NCBI GenBank assembly: GCA_029940115.1
Contig: JAOZRQ010000003.1
Location: 1 to 12,566 of the forward strand
DNA length: 12,566 nucleotides
Direction of reading: 5' to 3'
Origin: Desulfobacterales bacterium
GTDB lineage: Bacteria > Desulfobacterota > Desulfobacteria > Desulfobacterales > 4be13
Below the pieces are notes generated by a model. It was not told where the DNA came from. It worked only from the letters and a program-made list of their open reading frames with translations, and made no database searches. This document shows positions 1 through 6,897 of the stretch, piece by piece; within the stretch, counting starts at the first letter, position 1, and every line of letters starts with the position of its first letter. The position numbers were made by a program, and so were the translations under genes.

Positions 1-29
1 CCTCTCGGCGGTGTGGCACCGCCGAGAGG
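1..29. other. Perfect 13-bp hairpin downstream of cheB
   Basis: Bases 1-13 (CCTCTCGGCGGTG) are the exact reverse complement of 17-29, with a TGG loop. It lies about 110 bases past the cheB stop on the minus strand, so it could be the stem of the operon's intrinsic terminator. The T-tract that would decide this lies before the window edge. It could equally be a dispersed palindromic repeat. Confidence 0.6.
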
Positions 30-87
30 CGGAACTGCAAACTTGAAAGTGTGCCCATTTCGTCTCTCACTATTAAGGTGCAAGCCG

Positions 88-150
88 CTTACAGCTTAGA
101 GCTTACAGCTTAGAGCTCACAGCTTAGAGCTCACAGCTTAGAGCTCACAG
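88..150. repeat. 14-bp tandem repeat, 4.5 copies, overlapping the cheB stop
   Basis: Units at 88-101 and 102-115 are CTTACAGCTTAGAG; 116-129 and 130-143 are CTCACAGCTTAGAG; a half unit CTCACAG ends at 150. The array enters the 3' end of cheB: its last codons (Cys-Glu-Leu) and TAA stop (138-140) are read from the repeat. On the minus strand each unit supplies TAA, and the last copies also TGA. Since 14 is not a multiple of 3, successive copies place stops in different frames. Confidence 0.9.
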
Positions 151-1373
151 CCAATCCACCGCCCCAGCTCCGCAGGCGTTCCGGCCCGTTCCACGACCTT
201 CTTTTTCATGGCGGAGACGGGCATGCTGTCAATCACGCAGGTCCCTTCCGACTGGGCAAAGGTGTGTCCGCAATTGTTTTTGATGGCCAAGAGGCCTTGG
301 GTTCCGTCATTTCCCATGCCCGAAAGGACCACGCCGGTGGTGTTCAGGCCGAAGACTTGGGCCGCGGACTGCATGGTGACATCAATGGAGGGCCGCTGGC
401 CGCTGACCGGATCTGCCATGCTGATATGAACCGTCCTGTCCGCGCGTACCAACAGATGCCGGTCTCCGGGGGCAATCAGCACGGTTCCCGGAGACAACCT
501 GTCCCCTTCCCGCGCCTCTTTCACAGGAAAGGGAAAGAGCCTGTCGAACTGGGCCGCCAAAATTCCGGTGAACCCTTCGGGCATGTGTTGGACGATCACC
601 ACCGCAAAGGAAGGCCCCGACAAAAGCCTGCCCTCGACATCCCCCGACAAAAGCCTGCCCTCGACATCTCTTGTCGGGGGATGTCGAGGGCAGGCCTCGC
701 CCATCGCCCAATTTTCAGTCTCTGCGAGAGAAGACAGCAGGTCCTTCAAAGCGAGAGGGCCGCCGGTCGACGCACCGATGATCACGAGCCTTGAGGCGTC
801 CTTCGACAAGCTCAGGAACCGGGGCGATGGGCGATGGCCCCCTTGCCCCTTGCCGCTGACCCCGGTTCCTGAGCTTGTCGAAGGATGCCTCTCGCCCCCC
901 TTGCCCCTTGCCCCCATGGGCGGAATGGTCCGGATCACCTTTATCCGGGACGCTACCTGGACCTTGGCGATGATCTCACGGCGAAGCGAGTCAGGCGGAA
1001 CGGCCACATCCCGTGAATATTTCAGGACAAAGTCAACCGCACCGAGTGCCAAGGCATCCTTGGTCATGATGGCCGCCCTCTTGCTCACACCGGTGACGAG
1101 CACCACCGGCGTCGGGCATTCCGCCATGATGCGTCTGAGCGCGTCGAGACCGCTCATGTTCGGCATGTTCAGATCAAGAGTCAGCACATCCGGCCGCCAG
1201 TTCATGACGACCTCTGTGGCCTCATTTCCATCACTCGCGGTCCGGATCACACGGATGGCGGGATCCGACTCGAGATATTGCGTCAGCAGGCGACAGACAA
1301 AAGGCGAATCGTCGGCCACCACCACACGGATTGGGCGAGGGGCGTCCTTCGACAAGCTCAGGAACCGGGGCAA
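138..1373 (-). CDS. cheB: CheB-type protein-glutamate methylesterase, expanded by in-frame repeats
   Basis: Response-regulator methylesterase that removes methyl groups from chemoreceptor glutamates, activated by phosphotransfer from CheA. 411 aa against about 350 usual. Receiver about residues 15-145, with acidic pair D21/D22 and phosphoacceptor D67 (in TLDLNMP). Methylesterase domain about 195-405, with the catalytic triad motifs intact: S202 in GASTGGP, H263 in QHMPEGF, D356 in GMGNDG. The extra length comes from DNA repeats: PRFLSLSKDA occurs at 2-11 and 184-193, an inverted copy gives PSTSSGTG at 164-171, and DVEGRLLSG is repeated at 236-244 and 245-253 between the Ser and His motifs. 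The start is a TTG five bases after the cheA stop; GAGG lies only two bases upstream, so the exact start is uncertain (receiver homology begins at residue 15). Closest role: ChpB of a Pil/Chp pathway. Family is certain; activity with the enlarged loop is inferred. Confidence 0.93.
   Translation of the reverse strand: MPRFLSLSKDAPRPIRVVVADDSPFVCRLLTQYLESDPAIRVIRTASDGNEATEVVMNWRPDVLTLDLNMPNMSGLDALRRIMAECPTPVVLVTGVSKRAAIMTKDALALGAVDFVLKYSRDVAVPPDSLRREIIAKVQVASRIKVIRTIPPMGARGKGGERHPSTSSGTGVSGKGQGGHRPSPRFLSLSKDASRLVIIGASTGGPLALKDLLSSLAETENWAMGEACPRHPPTRDVEGRLLSGDVEGRLLSGPSFAVVIVQHMPEGFTGILAAQFDRLFPFPVKEAREGDRLSPGTVLIAPGDRHLLVRADRTVHISMADPVSGQRPSIDVTMQSAAQVFGLNTTGVVLSGMGNDGTQGLLAIKNNCGHTFAQSEGTCVIDSMPVSAMKKKVVERAGTPAELGRWIGCEL
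615..695. repeat. 27-bp tandem repeat plus inverted copy inside cheB
   Basis: 615-641 and 642-668 are identical 27-bp units beginning CCCCGACAAAAGCCTGCC. 626-650 is the exact reverse complement of 671-695 (25 of 25 bp, 20-base spacer), so the block can fold into a long hairpin. I find no stop in any of the six frames of the tandem unit. In the cheB frame each unit reads DVEGRLLSG and the inverted part reads ACPRHPPTR. Unrepeated CheB proteins have only a short loop here. Confidence 0.93.
795..824. repeat. 30-bp dispersed repeat (TTCGACAAGCTCAGGAACC type), copy 1, cheB linker
   Basis: Identical over 30 bases to 1341-1370 and inverted relative to 860-889, with which it forms a long stem of about 29 bp across 35 bases. 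It encodes PRFLSLSKDA at the end of the CheB interdomain linker. Other frames read FDKLRNRG and STSSGTG, peptide signatures I recognise from repeat-rich environmental genomes. Confidence 0.9.
860..889. repeat. 30-bp dispersed repeat, inverted copy 2, cheB linker
   Basis: Reverse complement of the 30-bp repeat, differing at one base (ATCC for GTCC near the end). In the cheB frame it encodes PSTSSGTG, so the same DNA repeat read from opposite strands gives two different peptide insertions in one linker. The 35-base G/C-rich spacer to copy 1 encodes Gly/Lys-rich sequence. Confidence 0.88.
1341..1370. repeat. 30-bp dispersed repeat, copy 3, at the cheB start
   Basis: Exact copy of 795-824. It lies immediately after the annotated TTG and encodes residues 2-11 of CheB, ahead of the receiver's first strand. 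It sits at the cheA/cheB junction and therefore separates the original start region of cheB from the cheA stop. Confidence 0.9.
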
Positions 1374-1377
1374 GGCC

Positions 1378-4300
1378 TCACTTCTCCGTCAGCTTCAGGA
1401 CAAGATTGATGAACTCCTCATCATTGTAAGGTTTGACAATGAATCCCCTCGCCCCGAGAGTGATGGCCTTTTGCCGATGTTTTGCCGTGGTTCTCGATGT
1501 GAGCATCACCACAGGAATGTCCCGGTACGCAGGTTCCGCCCGGGCCGCGCTCAGAAACTCATACCCGTTCATGCGCGGCATCTCGATGTCCAAGACAATC
1601 AGGTCGGGCCGGATGTCTCTCAGCTTTTCCAGCGCGTCAATGCCATCCTTGGCGGTATGCGTCTTCCAGCCTTGATCTGCCATCAATCTGGAGACCACCT
1701 GTCTGATGCTGACGGAATCATCCACCACCATGATTTCAAGAGGGTTCTCATCCATCAGTTGCTGATCAATGGAGGCCTCGGTCTCGGCCGCAATCATCTC
1801 TGTCCGAAGAAGCTCCTCCACGTTCAGAATGGGGACCACGCTGCCGTCCCCCATGATGGTCGCGCCGGATATGCCCCTGACATAACGGAGATGGGATCCC
1901 GTGCTTTTGATGACGATCTCTCTCTGACCCACCAACGAGTCAATGGCCAGCACCCCCCGTTTTCCTCCGGCCTCGGCCACCAGCACCAGCGGATTCGCAG
2001 ATGCGGATGCCTGTCCCCGACTTTCTTTCCCGGAAACGGTGCTCTCCCGGCTTTGGTCATCGGCACTCAGAAGCTCTGTCAGATGGTAGAGGGGCAGGAT
2101 TTCGGGGCCGATCTTCACCACGTCCTCTATCTGATCCGTGATGTTTTCGGGATCGATGCGGAGGATCTCCTTGATCTCATTCAGCGCGATGGCGAACATC
2201 CGCCCCCCCACCGTGAAGAGCAGGCCCCGCATCACCGCGAGAGTCAGGGGGATGCGGATGGTGAACCGGGCCCCCTTGCCCTCCCAAGAGATGAGCCGAA
2301 CGGTTCCCTTGACATCTTGGATGTTCTCCCGGACCACATCCATCCCCACCCCTCGGCCCGAGACCTCGCTGATCTTTCCCCGGGTGCTGAACCCCGGCTG
2401 AAAGATGAGGGACGCGAGTTCCTCCTCGGACATCTCATCCAACCGATCCGCCAAAATCCCGGCCTTGCGTGCGGTGGCCCGGATGGCCGGATAATTGATC
2501 CCCGCGCCGTCATCCGAGACCCGTATGACCACCTGATTCCCCTCACGGGAGGCTGCGAGCTTCACAGTGGCCACTGGCGGCTTTCCCAAGGCCTGGCGCA
2601 ACTCCGGCGGTTCAATCCCGTGATCCGCAGCATTTCTGAGGATGTGCATCAGCGGATCGGTGATCTTTTCCCATATCACCCGGTCGAGTTCAATGTCCTC
2701 TCCCTCCATCACCAATCGGATCTTCTTGCCGAGCCTAATGCTGACATCACGGATCGTCTGCCGCAACTTGTTGGTGATGGTCGCCATGGGGGTCATGCGG
2801 ATCCGCATCATCTTGTCCTGAAGCTCGCTGAGAATCACCCGTTGGCGGTTTAGATGACCGTCGAGGTCACTATGAAGGTTGGCGAGGTTCGTATTGATCG
2901 CGCCCACGTCAATGACCGATTCGTTGAGGGTGCGGATGATGAGGTTGAGCCTGGAATACCGGTCCAGTTCGAGGGTGTCAAAATCCTTGAAATCGGATTC
3001 GGTCTTGTCGGACTTGAATTCGGAATCCTGAAGCTGGTCCAGGGCCTTCACCTCAAAACCGACCTCCATGTCCCGGGCAACGTCCCTGATGCGGTCCCGG
3101 GAGAGTTCGAGTTCATTGATCACCGCCATGAGGACATCCATTTTCTGATCATATGCGCTGGACGCGATGATCAGCTCCCCCACCAGGTTGACGAGATCAT
3201 CCACCCGTTTCATTCCGACCCTGAGGGTTTTCGTCTGAAAGACAGCCGTATGCGTGTCTCGGTCGTTCTTCTTTGCGGCGTTTGGGGAAGAGGGCAGCTC
3301 TTCCACTGTTCCCCGATGCCTGTCCCCGTCAGGTCCTGGAGGCTTCAGTTCAGAGGCCGGTTCCCTGACAAGGGAGGCCGGGGAGAGACCCATGATTTTC
3401 TGATACTCGGCTTTCAGGGCCTCGGCCTTGGTGGTCTGGGGATCCTGGGGGCGTTCCACAAGGCCTTGCAACAGAAACGCCGTGTCTGAGAGGACGGAGA
3501 TGATGTCCGGGTTGATCTCCCCTGCGGTTTCATACAGCCAGTCGAGGAGATCCTCCGCGCTGTGCGCGAATGTGGAGATGTTGGGCAGGCCGATCACCGC
3601 GGAGGCCCCTTTGAGGGTGTGGACCGATCTCCGGATCTGGCGGATGATCTCCTTCTCGTCACGCGACATGGTGCCGGGCTCGATGATGTCGGTTTCGAGG
3701 ATGCCGATGGAACGTCCCATGTCCTGCAGGTGTTCCTCTGCCTCCTCATAAAAGCTCTCCAGCAGTTCCGGCGGAAGGTCGGAAGCTGGCTCGGGTGACA
3801 GGGCCTCTGCAACCTGATCACCCGTCTCCCCCACGTCTTCGGGGACAGGTGTTGGGGATGGCGGGTCCGCATGAGTTTCGGGAACGGACGTCGCTCGCTG
3901 GCCCGCGTCCTTGGTCCGCTCCCGTGTCCGAGGGCCCGGCCCGGCACCTTTCATGATCCTCCGATACTGGTCCCTCAGGGCATCGGCCCTCTTGCTTTGG
4001 GGAATCTCGGGCTGGGCCATCAGCGTCTCCAGCAACGCTGTCGCGTCCGCAAGTGCGGTGACGATCTCCGGGCTGATCTCCTCCGCGGTCTCGCACAGCC
4101 AGTCGAGAAGATCCTCGGTGCTGTGGGCAAATGCCGAAAGATTCGGAAGTCCCATCACCGCTGAGGCCCCTTTGAGGGTGTGGACGGATCGATGGATCTC
4201 AAGGATGATCTCCCTGTGGCCTGGCGAGATGGTCAGGGGACCCGTGATCTCGGCCTCAAGGGTGTTCACTGAACGTCCCAAGCTCTGCAGATGATCTTTT

Positions 4301-5421
4301 GCCTCTTCGTGAAATCCCTCCAGCAGTTCCGGTGGGATGTTGAGGGCTGGCGGCTTGCTGGGCTTCAGGTCCTCGACATCTTGGGGAATGCCCTCCGGCA
4401 AGTCATCTTCCCCGTCTGTCCCCCCTTCTGAAACAGAATCGAGCAGGGCCATCAGGTCTTCGGGGGCATCCGCGGATGGCAGGCCATCTTCCCCCTCCAT
4501 CTCACCTTTTGAGACAGACTCGAGCAGATCCATCAGACCTTCGGCATCCCCGGGGTCTTCCTCATCTTCTGTGGCAGCCTCGAGCAGTCCCATCAGGTCT
4601 TCGGCCTCGTCGGCATCAGGCGCCGCGGACACGCCTCCTTCCCCGTCTCCTGCTGATATGGAATCAAGCAGCCCCATCAGATCTTCTGTGTCTGTGGCCC
4701 CTTCCTGCCCCACTTCCGATGTTTCAGGCCATGCTTCCTCTTCCTCCTCGTCCGCACCCGCATCCGGCAGGGATCTCAGAATCGCCAGAAGTTCTTCCTT
4801 CCCCTGACAAGTTCCATCGGATGGTTCCTTTCTCGGCTCCTGCATCCGTCCGTCCATGCCCATGCCCGAAACCGTGCCCATGCCTGAAAATTGGGCAGGG
4901 GCAGGGGATGGGGGGGCGGGAGCGGGGGGGCCTTCATGTTTCGGCACAATTTTCAGCAACTTTTCCAGCGATTCCGCATCCTGTTCTTGGGGAAGACCTC
5001 GCATGCGCCTGAACCCGAGTATCGTCTCTTCAAGCATGTCCCGGGCATCCACCCCTTTGTCAAGATAGTCCGCGCAATAGGTTTGGAAATGTCCCACTGT
5101 GCGGGTCATCACTTGAAACGCCTCATCAGTGAAGGTCAGTTTTCCCGAGAGCACATCCTCCAAAGCGTCTTCCATATGGCAGGCAATGTGGCTCAACCCG
5201 TACATCCCCACCATGGCGGAAGCTCCCTTTATCGTGTGGGCCAGCCTGTGAGCCTCCTCGATGGCCTCGCTCCGATCCCCCTGGCTCATGTTGACACCAG
5301 AGTTCTGTTCGGTGTCAAGGGAGAGCTTGAGGGACTCGAGTCCCCGGGTCAAGGAAGGAATATAGGTTCTGACCTCTTCAATATATCCTTGTACAATCTC
5401 GTCACTGGGTGACCTGGGCAT
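1378..5421 (-). CDS. Hybrid chemotaxis histidine kinase CheA/ChpA/PixL-like, three Hpt domains and C-terminal receiver
   Basis: Cytoplasmic chemosensory kinase that autophosphorylates and passes phosphate to CheY-like receivers and CheB. 1347 aa. Hpt domains with phosphoacceptors H62 (AHTIKGAS), H414 and H601 (both VHTLKGAS). Acidic, repeat-containing linker about 160-355. Dimerisation helices about 735-880. HATPase about 915-1060, with N box H926/N930 (HILRNAADHGIE), G1 at SDDGAGI (969-975) and G2 at SGRGVGMD (1021-1028). CheW-like regulatory domain about 1062-1212. Receiver about 1228-1345 with D1234/D1235, phosphoacceptor D1278 and K1330. All catalytic motifs look intact. The frame stays open 58 codons upstream through heptamer repeats, but ATG 5421 follows GAGGAG by 8 bases and gives a normal N-terminus (MPRSPSDEIVQGYIEEV). 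Architecture fits the type IV pilus (Pil-Chp/Pix) class better than flagellar CheA. Cognate receptor unknown. Confidence 0.95.
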   Translation of the reverse strand: MPRSPSDEIVQGYIEEVRTYIPSLTRGLESLKLSLDTEQNSGVNMSQGDRSEAIEEAHRLAHTIKGASAMVGMYGLSHIACHMEDALEDVLSGKLTFTDEAFQVMTRTVGHFQTYCADYLDKGVDARDMLEETILGFRRMRGLPQEQDAESLEKLLKIVPKHEGPPAPAPPSPAPAQFSGMGTVSGMGMDGRMQEPRKEPSDGTCQGKEELLAILRSLPDAGADEEEEEAWPETSEVGQEGATDTEDLMGLLDSISAGDGEGGVSAAPDADEAEDLMGLLEAATEDEEDPGDAEGLMDLLESVSKGEMEGEDGLPSADAPEDLMALLDSVSEGGTDGEDDLPEGIPQDVEDLKPSKPPALNIPPELLEGFHEEAKDHLQSLGRSVNTLEAEITGPLTISPGHREIILEIHRSVHTLKGASAVMGLPNLSAFAHSTEDLLDWLCETAEEISPEIVTALADATALLETLMAQPEIPQSKRADALRDQYRRIMKGAGPGPRTRERTKDAGQRATSVPETHADPPSPTPVPEDVGETGDQVAEALSPEPASDLPPELLESFYEEAEEHLQDMGRSIGILETDIIEPGTMSRDEKEIIRQIRRSVHTLKGASAVIGLPNISTFAHSAEDLLDWLYETAGEINPDIISVLSDTAFLLQGLVERPQDPQTTKAEALKAEYQKIMGLSPASLVREPASELKPPGPDGDRHRGTVEELPSSPNAAKKNDRDTHTAVFQTKTLRVGMKRVDDLVNLVGELIIASSAYDQKMDVLMAVINELELSRDRIRDVARDMEVGFEVKALDQLQDSEFKSDKTESDFKDFDTLELDRYSRLNLIIRTLNESVIDVGAINTNLANLHSDLDGHLNRQRVILSELQDKMMRIRMTPMATITNKLRQTIRDVSIRLGKKIRLVMEGEDIELDRVIWEKITDPLMHILRNAADHGIEPPELRQALGKPPVATVKLAASREGNQVVIRVSDDGAGINYPAIRATARKAGILADRLDEMSEEELASLIFQPGFSTRGKISEVSGRGVGMDVVRENIQDVKGTVRLISWEGKGARFTIRIPLTLAVMRGLLFTVGGRMFAIALNEIKEILRIDPENITDQIEDVVKIGPEILPLYHLTELLSADDQSRESTVSGKESRGQASASANPLVLVAEAGGKRGVLAIDSLVGQREIVIKSTGSHLRYVRGISGATIMGDGSVVPILNVEELLRTEMIAAETEASIDQQLMDENPLEIMVVDDSVSIRQVVSRLMADQGWKTHTAKDGIDALEKLRDIRPDLIVLDIEMPRMNGYEFLSAARAEPAYRDIPVVMLTSRTTAKHRQKAITLGARGFIVKPYNDEEFINLVLKLTEK

Positions 5422-5429
5422 CAGGCGGA

Positions 5430-5435
5430 CTCCTC
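5430..5435 (-). promoter_or_regulatory. Ribosome binding site deciding the CheA start
   Basis: On the minus strand GAGGAG precedes ATG 5421 by 8 bases. It favours this start over the longer frame, whose first 58 codons run through heptamer repeats and MITE sequence. Confidence 0.75.
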
Positions 5436-5441
5436 TAATAA

Positions 5442-5483
5442 GGATGAGGGATGAGGGATGAGGGATGAAGGTTGACGGATGAA
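5442..5483. repeat. Heptamer array, six units, in the cheA leader
   Basis: Six consecutive 7-mers on the plus strand: GGATGAG three times, GGATGAA, GGTTGAC, GGATGAA. It lies 20 bases upstream of the cheA ATG, just beyond the ribosome site, so it would be transcribed in the cheA leader. It is inverted relative to the array at 5705-5774. Confidence 0.85.
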
Positions 5484-5504
5484 ACCAGCTTTTATCCTTC
5501 ATAT

Positions 5505-5619
5505 CTGTGTACAGGACAAAAATTCGGAATGGGCGGCTTTTTCTCAAACGGGCCGACTCCCCAACTGCAAGAAAAAGCCGGGTTTCCTTCCTCAAATCAT
5601 TTTTTTGTCCTGTACACAG
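5505..5619. mobile_element. MITE-like element, copy 1 (115 bp)
   Basis: The ends are perfect 18-bp inverted repeats: CTGTGTACAGGACAAAAA at 5505-5522 and its complement at 5602-5619. It is flanked directly by 9-bp direct repeats CCTTCATAT at 5496-5504 and 5620-5628, as a target-site duplication would look. No coding capacity. The interior contains GCAAGAAAAAGCCGGG (from 5567), a motif repeated elsewhere in the window. Likely non-autonomous; no transposase is present here. Confidence 0.83.
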
Positions 5620-5704
5620 CCTTCATATTTTAAAGGTGGTGCAGAATATCATTCAGCCCCCTGTTTGCCAACGAACCGAATCCCCATTCAGCAACACCCC
5701 ATAT

Positions 5705-5774
5705 TTCATCCTTCACATTTCATCCTTCATCCTTCACATTTCATCCTTCATCCTTCACATTTCATCCTTCATAT
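5705..5774. repeat. Heptamer array, ten units
   Basis: Ten consecutive 7-mers on the plus strand: TTCATCC, TTCACAT, then TTCATCC, TTCATCC, TTCACAT twice, then TTCATCC and TTCATAT. The 21-bp higher-order unit is therefore repeated. The last heptamer forms part of the CCTTCATAT direct repeat that abuts MITE copy 2. Confidence 0.93.
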
Positions 5775-5898
5775 CTGTGTACAGGACAAAAAGTTGGAAA
5801 CAGGCGGGAAACCCGGCTTTTTTCCAGGCTGACCGACCTCCCGACCGCAAGAAGAAGCCGGGTTTCTTGGCTCAGGCATTTTTTTGTCCTGTACACAG
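5775..5898. mobile_element. MITE-like element, copy 2 (124 bp)
   Basis: Same 18-bp inverted ends as copy 1 (5775-5792 and 5881-5898) and the same 9-bp direct repeat CCTTCATAT on both sides (5766-5774 and 5899-5907). The interior differs more than the ends: it has an extra AAACCCGGCTTTTTT arm pairing with AAGAAGCCGGGTTT to give an internal hairpin. The right flanking repeat contains the cheW stop codon (TGA, 5904-5902), so the insertion lies exactly at the end of cheW without changing its reading frame. Confidence 0.83.
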
Positions 5899-5901
5899 CC
5901 T

Positions 5902-6459
5902 TCATATTTCGGATCTGAAAGCATTCATACGCGAAGAAGACAAAATCTTGTTTATGTCAAGGATGTTCAACAAATCTTCTGTGTCGCCCTCTCCCATGGC
6001 CACGACACCCGATATGTAGGCGGATATCTCCCCTTCCCCGTATGGGCTGCTTCGGATCATTTCGGCATCGGAACGAGCCAGTGAAAGTATCCCGGCAATC
6101 TTGTCCACAAGCATTCCGACTTTCATTTCCTGATTATGCACGATGATGAAGCGTCGGTTTCGCCTTGCCCTGCGGGACAGAATCCTGAAAAAGGCCTTCA
6201 GATCAACAATGGAGACGATTTCGCCACGTATGTTGCTGACCCCGATCAACCAGTCCGGAAGATTCGGCAACGGCGTGATGTCAGGCCGATGGCTGATCTC
6301 CAAGGCACTGGAAAGGGGAATGGCCAAGGGGATGTCTTCCAAAAAAAAATGGATATACTGATCATGCCCGTAGGCGGTCGTCTTACGGCCCCCTTCGGCA
6401 ACCCACCCCGTTTCCCTGTCAATTTCAGCGATCAGTTTTTCCAGAGGGATGGAATCCAT
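5902..6459 (-). CDS. CheW-like coupling protein (PilI/PixI-like)
   Basis: Adaptor that links receptor tips to the CheA CheW-like domain. 185 aa, a usual length for PilI-type CheW. The CheW fold runs from about residue 30 to 175. Diagnostic is NLPDWLIGVSNIRGE (66-80) followed by IVSIVDLKAFF, the segment that contacts receptor and CheA. The C-terminus (DLLNILDINKIL) is the usual final strand and helix. The ATG at 6459 has only a weak AAAGG ten bases upstream. It starts 53 bases after the small receiver gene, so probably cotranscribed. Its stop codon lies in the 9-bp repeat flanking MITE copy 2. Confidence 0.93.
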   Translation of the reverse strand: MDSIPLEKLIAEIDRETGWVAEGGRKTTAYGHDQYIHFFLEDIPLAIPLSSALEISHRPDITPLPNLPDWLIGVSNIRGEIVSIVDLKAFFRILSRRARRNRRFIIVHNQEMKVGMLVDKIAGILSLARSDAEMIRSSPYGEGEISAYISGVVAMGEGDTEDLLNILDINKILSSSRMNAFRSEI

Positions 6460-6495
6460 CGCGAATAAGCCTTTCGTTAAAATTTGAAACTGGAG

Positions 6496-6516
6496 GCATC
6501 AAACATCAAGCATCAA
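6496..6516. repeat. Three heptamers overlapping the receiver-gene stop
   Basis: GCATCAA, ACATCAA, GCATCAA on the plus strand; on the minus strand TTGATGC, TTGATGT, TTGATGC. The TGA stop of the 123-aa receiver (6515-6513) is the first TGA of this array. The three units offer TGA in all three frames. Confidence 0.75.
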
Positions 6517-6884
6517 CCCCCCAAAAGCCTAGCCACATTGTCCAACAACTCCTTTTCCTCAAATGGCTTGACGACATAGGCGTCTGCTCCCTGCTTCTCC
6601 CCCCAGAATTTGTCACTCTCCTGGTTTTTGCTCGTGCATAAGATCACCTTGATGCCTTTCAACTCGGGTGAGGTTTTGATCTTCCTGCACACTTTGAAGC
6701 CGTTGAGTTTGGGCATGACCACATCCAGCACAGCCAGCGCGGGCTTTTCAGATTCGGCTTTTTCAATCGCCTCCTCGCCGTCCGAGGCAGTCACGATCTC
6801 ATATCCTTGTTCGATGAGTGGTTGGCTTGTGAGTTTGAGGTGGGTGGGGCTGTCATCTGCCACCAAGATTTTCGCTTTGCTCAT
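6513..6884 (-). CDS. Single-domain response regulator, PilH/PixH/CheY-like
   Basis: Phosphoacceptor partner of the CheA hybrid kinase, probably a phosphate sink or motor-output receiver as in Pil-Chp systems. 123 aa, receiver domain only. Acidic pair D10/D11 (VADDSP), phosphoacceptor D54 (AVLDVVMP), T84 (CTSK) and K106 (VVKPF). The SDKFWGEKQGADAYVVKPF segment resembles PilH/PixH. An upstream in-frame GTG (6902) would add six residues, but ATG 6884 has AAGGAGG four bases upstream and gives the standard MSKAKILVADDS start. It begins 28 bases after the 569-aa gene. Confidence 0.95.
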   Translation of the reverse strand: MSKAKILVADDSPTHLKLTSQPLIEQGYEIVTASDGEEAIEKAESEKPALAVLDVVMPKLNGFKVCRKIKTSPELKGIKVILCTSKNQESDKFWGEKQGADAYVVKPFEEKELLDNVARLLGG

Positions 6885-6888
6885 GATT

Positions 6889-6895
6889 CCTCCTT
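6889..6895 (-). promoter_or_regulatory. Ribosome binding site deciding the receiver start
   Basis: AAGGAGG on the minus strand, four bases before ATG 6884. Its position excludes the GTG at 6902 as the start. Confidence 0.75.
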
Positions 6896-6897
6896 GG

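Larger units (their letters stand above)
5422..5901. other. Gene-free cheW-cheA gap occupied by repeats
   Basis: This 480-base interval separates cheW and cheA. It holds a heptamer array, MITE copy 1, about 75 bases of unremarkable sequence (5629-5704), a second heptamer array and MITE copy 2. No receptor (MCP) coding remnant is recognisable in any frame. In pil/pix-type clusters the receptor gene normally lies between these two genes. Confidence 0.8.

Noticed and set aside
568..2853. 761-codon open frame on the plus strand, antisense to cheB and cheA
   Set aside because: It lies opposite two certain genes, has low-complexity His/Pro/Arg-rich sequence and no domain. Its openness is explained by the codon bias of the opposite strand and by stop-free repeats.
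5422..5595. N-terminal extension of CheA by 58 codons
   Set aside because: It reads through MITE and heptamer sequence. ATG 5421 has a good ribosome site and family-like N-terminus.
5705..5774. Possible CRISPR array
   Set aside because: Units are 7 bp (21-bp higher order) with no spacers of unique sequence and no cas genes nearby.
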